DNA of 36,330 bases from an uncultured Roseburia sp. Lineage in GTDB: Bacteria > Bacillota > Clostridia > Lachnospirales > Lachnospiraceae. Position numbers and translations under genes: made by a program. This document shows positions 23,745 to 32,348 of this stretch, one piece after another (positions within the stretch are counted from its first letter, which is position 1; every line of letters starts with the position of its first letter). The DNA is taken from the NCBI GenBank assembly GCA_934358955.1, contig CAKRLC010000017.1, forward strand, positions 1 through 36,330. Reading direction: 5' to 3'. The notes under the pieces are model-generated. The model saw only the letters and a list, made by a program, of their open reading frames with translations. It had not been told where the DNA came from and ran no database searches.

Positions 23745-26700
23745 GTGGCGAAACTTTTTTTTGATGTATTCCCGACGCTTGAAGTAAATGGGGATATGAA
23801 GAAGATATTGTCAGAGATGGAAGTCACCAAAGTGGGGATGAATCATGACAGGGATCATATCCGCATTTACATCCTTGGAGGGCATCTGATACATAAAAAG
23901 AATATTTTTGAACTTGAAAGATCGATCGAGAACCAGATCTTCAAGGGAAAAAGAATGACGGTAAAAATCATCGAAAAATATCGTCTGTCAGAACAGTATA
24001 CAGCCAGAACACTGCTTGAATTGTACAAGGACAGTATTTTGGAAGAATTGAAAGAGTACAGTCTGATGGAGTACAATCTGCTGCGTGCATCTAAGATGGA
24101 ATTCACAGACGACAGCCATATGAAACTGGTTCTCGAGAATACGATCATTGCACAGACGCGGTCACATGAAATCGTGGAATTTTTGGAAAAAGTGGTGTGC
24201 GAGCGCTGTGGGATGGACTTTATGATAGAGCTTTCTTATGAAGAACCAAAAGAAAGCAAACATAAGAAAAACAGCGATCTGCAGATTCAGTTTGAGATAA
24301 AAAATATTTTAAATAAAGTGAATCTTGCCAAAGAGAACGGAGAAGACAAACCATTACAGGAGCAGATGCCAGAACAGGCTTCGGAAAAAAATACAGAGAA
24401 GAAGCCTGTATCTGCTGAGAAGATAAGTGAAGTGACAGCAGGAAAAGCTTTGAATCCTTCTAAGGGCAGGGGAAGCTTTGACGGACCGAAAAAAGAATTT
24501 AAGCGACGTTATGAGGGCGGCTTTGGCGGAGGAAGAAAGTCAGACAATCCGGATGTGATCTACGGAAGAGACATTGAAGACGGTGAGACGACTCCTCTTG
24601 AGAAGATTGTCGGAGAAATGGGTGAAGTGACGATCCGCTGTCAGGTCATGAATGTCGAGACAAGAGAGATACGTAACGAAAAAACGATTATTATTATGTC
24701 AGTCACTGACTTTACAGACTCCATCGTGCTGAAAATTTTCACAAGAAATGAAGAACGCGATGAACTTTTAGGCAATCTTAAAAAAGGTGCGTTTTTGAAG
24801 ATCAGGGGTGTTACGACAATCGATAAGTTTGACAGTGAATTAACGATCGGTTCGATCGTAGGAATAAAAAAAATCGCGGATTTTACAACAAGCAGAATGG
24901 ACACAAGCCCTGAAAAACGTGTAGAATTGCACTGCCATACTAAGATGAGCGATATGGATGGTGTCTCAGAATGCAAAGATATTGTAAAACGCGCCAAAAA
25001 ATGGGGGCATAAGGCGATCGCGATCACAGATCATGGTGATGTACAGGCGTTCCCGGATGCAAACCATGCGATCAGCCCGGATGATGATTTTAAAGTAATC
25101 TACGGAGTGGAAGCTTATCTGGTAGATGATCTGAAAGATATTATTACCGATGCAAAAGGCCAGAGCTTGGATGACACGTACGTCGTGTTCGATTTGGAAA
25201 CAACCGGACTCAGTCCGGATAAAAATAAAATTATTGAGATAGGTGCAGTGAAAGTGGAAGGCGGGGAGATCACAGACCGTTTTTCTACCTTTGTAAATCC
25301 AGAAGTCCCAATCCCTTTCCGGATTGAGGAGCTGACATCCATTAAGGATGATATGGTGATCGATGCACCGAAGATTGAAGAAATTCTCCCGGAGTTTATG
25401 CAGTTTTGCGAAGGCGCGATCATGGTTGCGCACAACGCAGATTTCGATATGAGTTTTATCAGAAAGAATTGTAAAGACCAGGGAATCGAAAGAGACTTTA
25501 CGATCGTTGATACGATAGCACTTGCAAGAATCCTATTGCCAAACCTGAACAGGTTCAAACTGGATACGGTTGCAAAGGCGTTGAATGTTTCGTTAGAAAA
25601 CCACCATCGAGCGGTAGATGATGCTGCATGTACAGCAGAAATATTTATAAAATTTATCACAATGTTAAAAGAACGTGGAATAGGAAATCTGGATGCAGTA
25701 AATCAGATGGCCTCAACATCTCCGGAAGCAGTCATGAAGATGAAGACTTACCATGCGATCATTCTTGCAACAAACGATATTGGAAGAATTAATTTATACA
25801 GGCTGGTTTCCTTATCACATTTAACCTATTACCACAAAAGACCTCGTGTGCCAAAGAGCGAATTTGTAAAATACAGGGAGGGATTGCTGCTCGGTTCTGC
25901 CTGTGAAGCAGGAGAACTATATCAGGCGATCCTGGAAGGCAAGCCGCAGGAGGAGATCATCCGGCTTGTAAAATTTTATGATTATCTGGAAATACAGCCG
26001 ATTGGCAATAATGAGTTTATGATCAAAAGTGATAAGATATCTGTAAACAGTATAGAAGAGCTGCAGGATATTAACCGCAGGATCTGCAGGCTGGGAGAAG
26101 AATTTAACAAGCTTGTAGTAGGAACCTGTGACGTTCACTTTTTGGATCCTGAGGACGAAATTTACCGCAGGATCATTATGACAGGAAAAGGCTTTAAAGA
26201 TGCAGATGACCAGGCTCCGCTTTATCTTCGTACAACGGAGGAGATGTTAAAGGAATTTGAATACCTCGGCAGTGCCAAGGCAGAAGAAATTGTTATTACC
26301 AATCCGAATAAAATCGCAGATATGTGCGAGAAGATCGCTCCGGTAAGACCGGACAAGTGTCCGCCGTTTATTGAAAATTCGGATCAGATGCTGCGTGATA
26401 TCTGTTATACGAAGGCACACAGCATGTATGGGGATGAGCTGCCGCCGATTGTAAAGGAACGTCTTGACAGGGAGCTGAACTCCATTATTTCCAATGGTTA
26501 TGCGGTTATGTATATTATTGCGCAGAAGCTGGTATGGAAATCGAATGAAGATGGGTATCTGGTTGGATCAAGAGGTTCTGTTGGATCCTCTTTTGCAGCA
26601 ACGATGTCTGGTATCACAGAGGTAAATCCATTACAGGCTCATTACCGGTGTGAATATTGCAAATACAGTGATTTTGATTCTCCTGAAGTAAGAGCTTTTT

Positions 26701-28253
26701 CCGGAAGAAGCGGATGCGATATGCCGGATAAGATCTGCCCAGTATGCGGAAAGAAGCTGGTAAAGGATGGATTCGATATTCCATTTGAAACATTCCTTGG
26801 ATTTAAGGGAAATAAAGAGCCGGATATTGACCTGAATTTCTCCGGTGAATATCAGAGTAAAGCACATGCTTATTGTGAAGTTATTTTTGGATATGGGCAG
26901 ACCTTCCGTGCAGGAACGATCGGAACACTTGCGGATAAGACGGCTTTTGGATATATTAAAAATTATTATGAAGAACATGGAATTCATAAGAGAAACTGTG
27001 AAATTGACCGTATTGTACAGGGATGTGTCGGAGTAAGAAGAACAACCGGCCAGCATCCGGGAGGTATTGTTGTTCTTCCTGTAGGGGAAGAGATCAACAC
27101 CTTTACACCGGTGCAGCACCCGGCAAATGATATGACAACGGCAACGATCACAACACATTTTGATTATCATTCCATCGACCACAACCTGTTAAAGCTTGAT
27201 ATTCTGGGACATGATGATCCGACCATGATCCGTATGCTTCAGGATCTGACGGGATTGGATCCACAGACGATCCCGTTGGATGATCAGACAGTCATGTCAT
27301 TGTTTATGAATACTTCTGCATTGGGTGTGGAGCCGGAAGATATCAATGGTATCCCGTTAGGATGTCTTGGTATCCCTGAATTCGGAACCGAATTTGCGAT
27401 GCAGATGGTTATTGATGCCAAACCAAAGGAATTCTCGGATCTGATCCGTATTTCAGGTCTGTCACATGGTACGGACGTATGGCTGGGCAATGCACAGACG
27501 CTCATTGAACAGGGGATTGCAACTATTTCTACAGCAATCTGTACGCGAGATGATATTATGATCTATCTGATCGGCATGGGATTAGACAGTGAACAGTCTT
27601 TTACGATCATGGAATCTGTCCGTAAGGGAAAAGGATTAAAAGATGAATGGAAAGAGGAAATGCGGGCGCATGATGTACCGGAATGGTATATTGACTCCTG
27701 TTTAAAAATCAAATACATGTTCCCGAAAGCGCATGCGGCAGCTTATGTTATGATGGCATGGCGAATTGCTTATTGTAAAGTATTTTATCCGCTTGCTTAT
27801 TATGCAGCTTACTTTTCCATCCGTGCAACAGGATTTAACTATGAGATCATGTGTCAGGGAAAAGACAGGCTTGAATATTTTTACAAAGACTATACAAGAC
27901 GGAAGGATTCTCTTTCTAAAAAAGAACAGGATGTTTACCGGGATATGAAGATCGTGCAGGAAATGTATGCGAGAGGCTTTGATTTTATGCCAATTGATAT
28001 TTACCGCGCACTTCCGGACCGCTTCCAGATTATTGATGGAAAATTAATGCCGGCATTGAATACGATAGAAGGAATGGGTGATAATGCTGCCATTGCGGTT
28101 GCTGAAGCAGCGAAAAACGGCAGGTTCCTGTCGAAGGACGATTTCCGTCAGCGGACAAAGGTGACAAAATCGACCATTGATTTAATGGCGGACCTGGGAC
28201 TGCTGGGGGATATGCCGGAATCAAATCAGCTATCTCTGTTTGATTTTGCATAA
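23745..28253 (+). CDS. polC: DNA polymerase III alpha subunit, PolC type
   Basis: The 1502-residue Gram-positive replicative polymerase, full length (B. subtilis about 1437). An N-terminal domain with a basic and glycine-rich linker (about 175-265) leads to an OB fold. The PHP domain begins at VELHCHTKMSD (His396, His398) and is interrupted by the DEDDh proofreading exonuclease (FDLETTGL; Asp483, Glu485; HNADFD; HRAVDDA). The palm follows, with a zinc site (CEYC from Cys969, CPVC) and catalytic Asp1027 and Asp1029 in PDIDLNFSG, then the fingers and a C-terminal duplicated helix-hairpin-helix. The start is GTG, preceded by AAGGG at a rather long spacing; no closer in-frame start exists before residue 18. 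Confidence 0.98.
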   Translation: MAKLFFDVFPTLEVNGDMKKILSEMEVTKVGMNHDRDHIRIYILGGHLIHKKNIFELERSIENQIFKGKRMTVKIIEKYRLSEQYTARTLLELYKDSILEELKEYSLMEYNLLRASKMEFTDDSHMKLVLENTIIAQTRSHEIVEFLEKVVCERCGMDFMIELSYEEPKESKHKKNSDLQIQFEIKNILNKVNLAKENGEDKPLQEQMPEQASEKNTEKKPVSAEKISEVTAGKALNPSKGRGSFDGPKKEFKRRYEGGFGGGRKSDNPDVIYGRDIEDGETTPLEKIVGEMGEVTIRCQVMNVETREIRNEKTIIIMSVTDFTDSIVLKIFTRNEERDELLGNLKKGAFLKIRGVTTIDKFDSELTIGSIVGIKKIADFTTSRMDTSPEKRVELHCHTKMSDMDGVSECKDIVKRAKKWGHKAIAITDHGDVQAFPDANHAISPDDDFKVIYGVEAYLVDDLKDIITDAKGQSLDDTYVVFDLETTGLSPDKNKIIEIGAVKVEGGEITDRFSTFVNPEVPIPFRIEELTSIKDDMVIDAPKIEEILPEFMQFCEGAIMVAHNADFDMSFIRKNCKDQGIERDFTIVDTIALARILLPNLNRFKLDTVAKALNVSLENHHRAVDDAACTAEIFIKFITMLKERGIGNLDAVNQMASTSPEAVMKMKTYHAIILATNDIGRINLYRLVSLSHLTYYHKRPRVPKSEFVKYREGLLLGSACEAGELYQAILEGKPQEEIIRLVKFYDYLEIQPIGNNEFMIKSDKISVNSIEELQDINRRICRLGEEFNKLVVGTCDVHFLDPEDEIYRRIIMTGKGFKDADDQAPLYLRTTEEMLKEFEYLGSAKAEEIVITNPNKIADMCEKIAPVRPDKCPPFIENSDQMLRDICYTKAHSMYGDELPPIVKERLDRELNSIISNGYAVMYIIAQKLVWKSNEDGYLVGSRGSVGSSFAATMSGITEVNPLQAHYRCEYCKYSDFDSPEVRAFSGRSGCDMPDKICPVCGKKLVKDGFDIPFETFLGFKGNKEPDIDLNFSGEYQSKAHAYCEVIFGYGQTFRAGTIGTLADKTAFGYIKNYYEEHGIHKRNCEIDRIVQGCVGVRRTTGQHPGGIVVLPVGEEINTFTPVQHPANDMTTATITTHFDYHSIDHNLLKLDILGHDDPTMIRMLQDLTGLDPQTIPLDDQTVMSLFMNTSALGVEPEDINGIPLGCLGIPEFGTEFAMQMVIDAKPKEFSDLIRISGLSHGTDVWLGNAQTLIEQGIATISTAICTRDDIMIYLIGMGLDSEQSFTIMESVRKGKGLKDEWKEEMRAHDVPEWYIDSCLKIKYMFPKAHAAAYVMMAWRIAYCKVFYPLAYYAAYFSIRATGFNYEIMCQGKDRLEYFYKDYTRRKDSLSKKEQDVYRDMKIVQEMYARGFDFMPIDIYRALPDRFQIIDGKLMPALNTIEGMGDNAAIAVAEAAKNGRFLSKDDFRQRTKVTKSTIDLMADLGLLGDMPESNQLSLFDFA

Positions 28254-28283
28254 AAGACAAAAAAGAAAGGCATGGACAACTAT

Positions 28284-29417
28284 ATGAGAGACTTACTTGA
28301 ACTGAGAAATGAGATTGACCGGATTGATGATGAAATCGTCGATCTGTATGAAAGAAGAATGGCAATTGCAGAAGAAGTTGCGGAATATAAGATTTCAGTC
28401 GGGAAAAATGTGCTTGACAGGGAAAGAGAGAAAGCAAAATTAGATGCAGTAAGCAGCAAAGGTGCAACTCCGTTTTTGAAAAATGGGATCCGCGAGTTAT
28501 TCGAGCAGATCATGTCCATGAGCCGAAAAAGACAATACCAGCTTTTAAACAGACACGGGCAGAACGAGCCTCTTGATTTTGAAGAGGTAGATTATTTTGA
28601 TTATAAAAATGCAAGAATTGTATTTCAGGGAGTGGATGGTGCTTATGCACAGCTTGCTTTAAAACAGTACTTTGGCCAAAATGCTGATAGCTATCACGTA
28701 GATACATGGCGTGACGCGATGGAAGCGATCAGCCAGGGAAAGGCAGATTATGCAGTACTTCCGATTGAAAATTCTTCTGCGGGAATTGTTTCGGAAAATT
28801 ACGATCTGCTGATCGAGTATGATAACCGGATTGTCGGTGAACAGATCATCCGGATCGACCATGCCCTGCTTGGCCTTATGGATGCAGAGATGGAAGACAT
28901 CACAGATATTTATTCCCATCCACAGGCACTGATGCAATGTTCAAAATATTTAGAGGAGCGGGGCTGGGAGAAGCATAGCTTAAAAAACACTGCGCTTTCC
29001 GCACAAAAGGTGAAGGAAGACGGCAAAAAGAATAAGGCTGCGATTGCAAGCCCGATGACAGCTGAAATCTACGGATTGAAAATTTTAGACCGCGCGATAC
29101 AAAATAATAAAAACAACTATACAAAATTTATTATCGTATCAAACAGAAAAGTATTTGAAAAAAATGCAAATAAGATCAGCCTGTCTTTCGAGATACCACA
29201 TGAAAGCGGATCCCTTTACCATGTGCTTTCACATTTCATTTACAATGGGATTAATATGAATAAAATTGAGTCAAGACCGGTACAGGGAAAAGCCTGGGAG
29301 TATCGTTTTTTTGTCGATATTGATGGTAATTTAAATGATGCCGCGGTACAGAATGCGCTGCGCGGTTTAAAGGAAGAGACACTCCGTCTCAAAATTCTCG
29401 GAAACTATGTATGCTGA
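28284..29417 (+). CDS. pheA: Bifunctional chorismate mutase / prephenate dehydratase
   Basis: The phenylalanine-biosynthesis P-protein, 377 residues. An AroQ-type chorismate mutase (residues 1-85: LLELRNEIDRIDDEIVDLYERRMAIAEEVAEYK) is joined to prephenate dehydratase (from about 105: VFQGVDGAYAQLA, VLPIENSSAG, YSHPQALMQCSKYL, NYTKFIIV with the catalytic Thr) and a C-terminal ACT domain for phenylalanine feedback (SLSFEIPHESGSLYHVLSHF, KIESRPVQGKAWEYRFFVD). An ATG at 28272 lies one base after AAAGG, too close; the ATG at 28284 is 13 bases from it. The real start is one of these two. It lies close behind polC and is probably partly co-transcribed. Confidence 0.95.
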   Translation: MRDLLELRNEIDRIDDEIVDLYERRMAIAEEVAEYKISVGKNVLDREREKAKLDAVSSKGATPFLKNGIRELFEQIMSMSRKRQYQLLNRHGQNEPLDFEEVDYFDYKNARIVFQGVDGAYAQLALKQYFGQNADSYHVDTWRDAMEAISQGKADYAVLPIENSSAGIVSENYDLLIEYDNRIVGEQIIRIDHALLGLMDAEMEDITDIYSHPQALMQCSKYLEERGWEKHSLKNTALSAQKVKEDGKKNKAAIASPMTAEIYGLKILDRAIQNNKNNYTKFIIVSNRKVFEKNANKISLSFEIPHESGSLYHVLSHFIYNGINMNKIESRPVQGKAWEYRFFVDIDGNLNDAAVQNALRGLKEETLRLKILGNYVC

Positions 29418-29468
29418 TACATGGTTGAAAAATGACAGGATATAAGCGAGAGAAAGAAGGAATCACAG

Positions 29469-30761
29469 ATGAAGAGCCCTAAAAATCTGATTTTATACAG
29501 AAATTTTGAAAATGAAAAATTATTTGAAAACTTTACATGGATTATGGAGAATTACCAGAATGAGTTTTATAATAAAGAAGACATACAGTCCTTATTTTAT
29601 GAATGCATGAACGGGTTGATGGAACTGGCGGTAAGCCATGGCTTTGATGGGAATTTATGGCACAGCTTTCTTGCATTTATCCTGGTAAATAACGAGAATG
29701 CATATAGCAAAGCGTGTGAGATCCGCGGAAATGTAGAAGGATCCGTAAATCAGATCGCATTGCATGATTTTGAAATTATGAAGGATTTCTTTGATTATGA
29801 TCTGGGTGTGCTGACGGATTATTTTGAACTTGATTGCGCAGAAGCACTTCTCCATTATGAAAATATAAACGGAAGCGGAAAAATATTTAACCGGAGGATC
29901 AAAGCACGTATCTGTGAATTAAGGGATAAGCTCGAAGCAGCAAAGACAGCAGAAGAATTTAAGGACGCTGTTACGGAATTTTATAAGGATTTTGGTGTTG
30001 GAAAGCTTGGTTTGCATAAGGCATTCCGGATCCAGCATACAAAAGAGCTGGCAGAGATCGTACCAATTACAAATATTGCACATGTAAAATTAGACGATCT
30101 TGTCGGATATGAGATTGCCAAACAGAAGCTGATCGACAATACAGAGGCCTTTGTAAACGGAAAAGAGGCGAACAACTGTCTGTTGTATGGAGATGCCGGA
30201 ACAGGAAAATCAACAAGTATCAAGGCAATTGCAAATCAGTATTATGACAGGGGACTCCGTCTGATCGAAGTATACAAACATCAGTTCTGTGATCTGAATG
30301 ATGTGATCACACAGATTAAAAACAGAAATTATAAATTTATTATTTACATGGATGATCTTTCTTTTGAAGAATTTGAGATTGAATACAAATATCTGAAAGC
30401 AGTGATCGAAGGCGGTCTGGAAAAGAAACCGGACAATGTGCTGATCTATGCAACATCGAACAGAAGACATTTGATCCGCGAAAACTTTTCTGATAAAGAA
30501 GAGGTCCGGGAAGATATGCATACCTCCGATACCGTTCAGGAGAAGCTTTCCCTGTATGCAAGATTTGGCGTATCCATTTATTTTGGCGCTCCGAACAAAA
30601 AGGAATTCCAGAATATCGTAAAGGTTCTTGCCGAGAAATATCAGATTCACATGGGAGAAGAAGAGCTCCTTGCGGAAGCAAATAAATGGGAGCTGTCACA
30701 TGGCGGACTTTCCGGAAGAACCGCGCAGCAGTTTATTAATTATCTGCTTGGAAAAGAATAA
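29469..30761 (+). CDS. DUF815-family AAA+ ATPase
   Basis: A 430-residue protein with a ~210-residue helical N-terminal region of unknown role and a DUF815 P-loop domain. Walker A is YGDAGTGKST (240-249) and the Walker B-like strand is FIIYMDDLSFEE. Sensor-type residues are in IYATSNRRHLIRE, followed by the long DKEEVREDMHTSDTVQEKLSL insertion typical of the family and a small C-terminal lid (GGLSGRTAQQFINYL). The substrate is unknown; the family resembles AAA+ remodelling or loading ATPases. AAGGAA precedes the ATG. It lies 20 bases upstream of the Ppx homologue, so a functional link with polyphosphate metabolism is possible but only inferred from position. Confidence 0.88.
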   Translation: MKSPKNLILYRNFENEKLFENFTWIMENYQNEFYNKEDIQSLFYECMNGLMELAVSHGFDGNLWHSFLAFILVNNENAYSKACEIRGNVEGSVNQIALHDFEIMKDFFDYDLGVLTDYFELDCAEALLHYENINGSGKIFNRRIKARICELRDKLEAAKTAEEFKDAVTEFYKDFGVGKLGLHKAFRIQHTKELAEIVPITNIAHVKLDDLVGYEIAKQKLIDNTEAFVNGKEANNCLLYGDAGTGKSTSIKAIANQYYDRGLRLIEVYKHQFCDLNDVITQIKNRNYKFIIYMDDLSFEEFEIEYKYLKAVIEGGLEKKPDNVLIYATSNRRHLIRENFSDKEEVREDMHTSDTVQEKLSLYARFGVSIYFGAPNKKEFQNIVKVLAEKYQIHMGEEELLAEANKWELSHGGLSGRTAQQFINYLLGKE

Positions 30762-30781
30762 TAAGAAAGGGTGGAGCCAGG

Positions 30782-32317
30782 ATGGGAATTTGTACATTTG
30801 CAGCAATTTACATTGGATCTTACGAAGTGAGCATTAAAATTTTTGAAATCTCGGCAAAGAAAAAAATCAGGGACATTGATTTTATACGAACCAGGATCGA
30901 ACTTGGAAGAGATGCCTATTCCAAGGGAAGAATCGGATATGAACTGGTTGAGACACTTTGTGATACATTAGCTGAGTTTAAACAGATCATGCAGGGCTAT
31001 CGCGTTGATCAATATGAGGCATATGCTGCTGCGGCGCTGCGTGATGCTGAAAATGAACTGTTTATTCTGGATCAGATCCGGATCCGGACAGGTCTGGAAG
31101 TAAAGGTACTCAGCAACTCAGAACATCGTTTTATCAGTTACAAGTCAGTTGCCATGCAGGGTGCATTTGAGCAGATGATCCAGAAAGGTGCCGCCGTATT
31201 AGATGCCGGAGGCGGTGGTATGCAGATCACAGTCTTTGCAAAAGGACAGGTTGTGACAACACAGCATCTGGCACTCGGAACGATGCGTATGCGGGAACAG
31301 CTGGAAAGAAAGAGCAATAACCTGGCTCAGTATGAGCTCCAGATCGAAGAAATGGTCGATAAGGAACTGGAAGTATTTCAGTCTATGTATATGAATAATG
31401 TGCAGATTAAATATCTGATCATCATGGGAGATTATATTTCTGAGATTTCAAAAAAAATCGAAAAAGAAAAGGAAGATAATACCATTCAGGTTTCGAAGTT
31501 CTTAAAATATATCCGAAAGCTGGATAAAAAGAATTTGGAGGCAATTTCAGAAGAATTGAATCTTTCCGATGATAATGATGCGCTTATTATTCCATATATG
31601 ATGATTTTTAAATGTATGGCAGAAAAAGTCGGAGCAGAAAATCTGTGGGCACCCGGCACCAATATCAGTGACGGTATCGCCTATGATTATGCGGAAAAGC
31701 ACAATCTTTTAAAAGTGCAGCATGATTTTGACGCAGATGTATTGTCAGCAGCAAGAAATCTTTCAGAACGTTACCGGAGTTTTACACCGCATATTGATGC
31801 GCTGACTCAGATGGCAACTTTGATTTATGATACAATGAAGAAGGTGCACGGGCTTGGAAAAAGGGAGCGGCTTCTTTTACAGGTGGCAGCGATCCTTCAC
31901 GACTGCGGAAAATATATCAGCTTTGCCAATGGGCCGTCCTGCTCCTATGATATTATTATGGCATCGGAGATCATCGGCCTGACACATCTTGAAAGAGAAA
32001 TTGTTGCAAATACGGTTTTATATAATACATGGGTACTTCCGGCATACGAAGAGCTGGCAGATAAGATGGATCATGACAGTTATCTGACGGTTGCAAAGCT
32101 GTCTGCAATTCTGAGGGTATCGAATGCGATGGATCGCAGCCATAAGCAGAAATTTAAAAATGTGCGTGCCGCAGTAAAGGGAAGAGAACTTGTTATCACG
32201 ATCGAGACGATAGATGATATCGCACTGGAAAAGGCTTTATTTAATTCGAAAACGACATATTTTGAAAATGTATTCAGTATGAGACCGGTCATTAAAGAAA
32301 AAAGAGTATATAACTGA
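30782..32317 (+). CDS. Ppx/GppA-family phosphatase with C-terminal HD domain, altered P-loop
   Basis: A 511-residue protein with the layout of exopolyphosphatase/pppGppase: two ASKHA lobes (about 1-300) and an HD-like domain (about 320-511, ILHDCGKYISF with His373-Asp374). The family normally begins AAIDIGSNS; here it is AAIYIGSYE, so the phosphate-binding Asp is Tyr10 and the Asn-Ser pair is Tyr14-Glu15. The second motif keeps Asp141 (LDAGGGG) with Ser changed to Gly. In the catalytic SGxEEAR loop one Glu remains (SNSEHRF, Glu114). Activity is therefore uncertain and a regulatory role is possible. It is encoded 31 bases upstream of ppk and 20 bases after the DUF815 ATPase. Confidence 0.88.
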   Translation: MGICTFAAIYIGSYEVSIKIFEISAKKKIRDIDFIRTRIELGRDAYSKGRIGYELVETLCDTLAEFKQIMQGYRVDQYEAYAAAALRDAENELFILDQIRIRTGLEVKVLSNSEHRFISYKSVAMQGAFEQMIQKGAAVLDAGGGGMQITVFAKGQVVTTQHLALGTMRMREQLERKSNNLAQYELQIEEMVDKELEVFQSMYMNNVQIKYLIIMGDYISEISKKIEKEKEDNTIQVSKFLKYIRKLDKKNLEAISEELNLSDDNDALIIPYMMIFKCMAEKVGAENLWAPGTNISDGIAYDYAEKHNLLKVQHDFDADVLSAARNLSERYRSFTPHIDALTQMATLIYDTMKKVHGLGKRERLLLQVAAILHDCGKYISFANGPSCSYDIIMASEIIGLTHLEREIVANTVLYNTWVLPAYEELADKMDHDSYLTVAKLSAILRVSNAMDRSHKQKFKNVRAAVKGRELVITIETIDDIALEKALFNSKTTYFENVFSMRPVIKEKRVYN

Positions 32318-32348
32318 AAAGGCTTGCAGGAAAGGGTGGTAGCAACAG

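Noticed and set aside
26631..27182. 183-codon open frame antisense to polC
   Set aside because: It lies wholly inside the conserved polymerase palm, has no recognisable domain or ribosome binding site, and its composition is that of a reverse-complement shadow.
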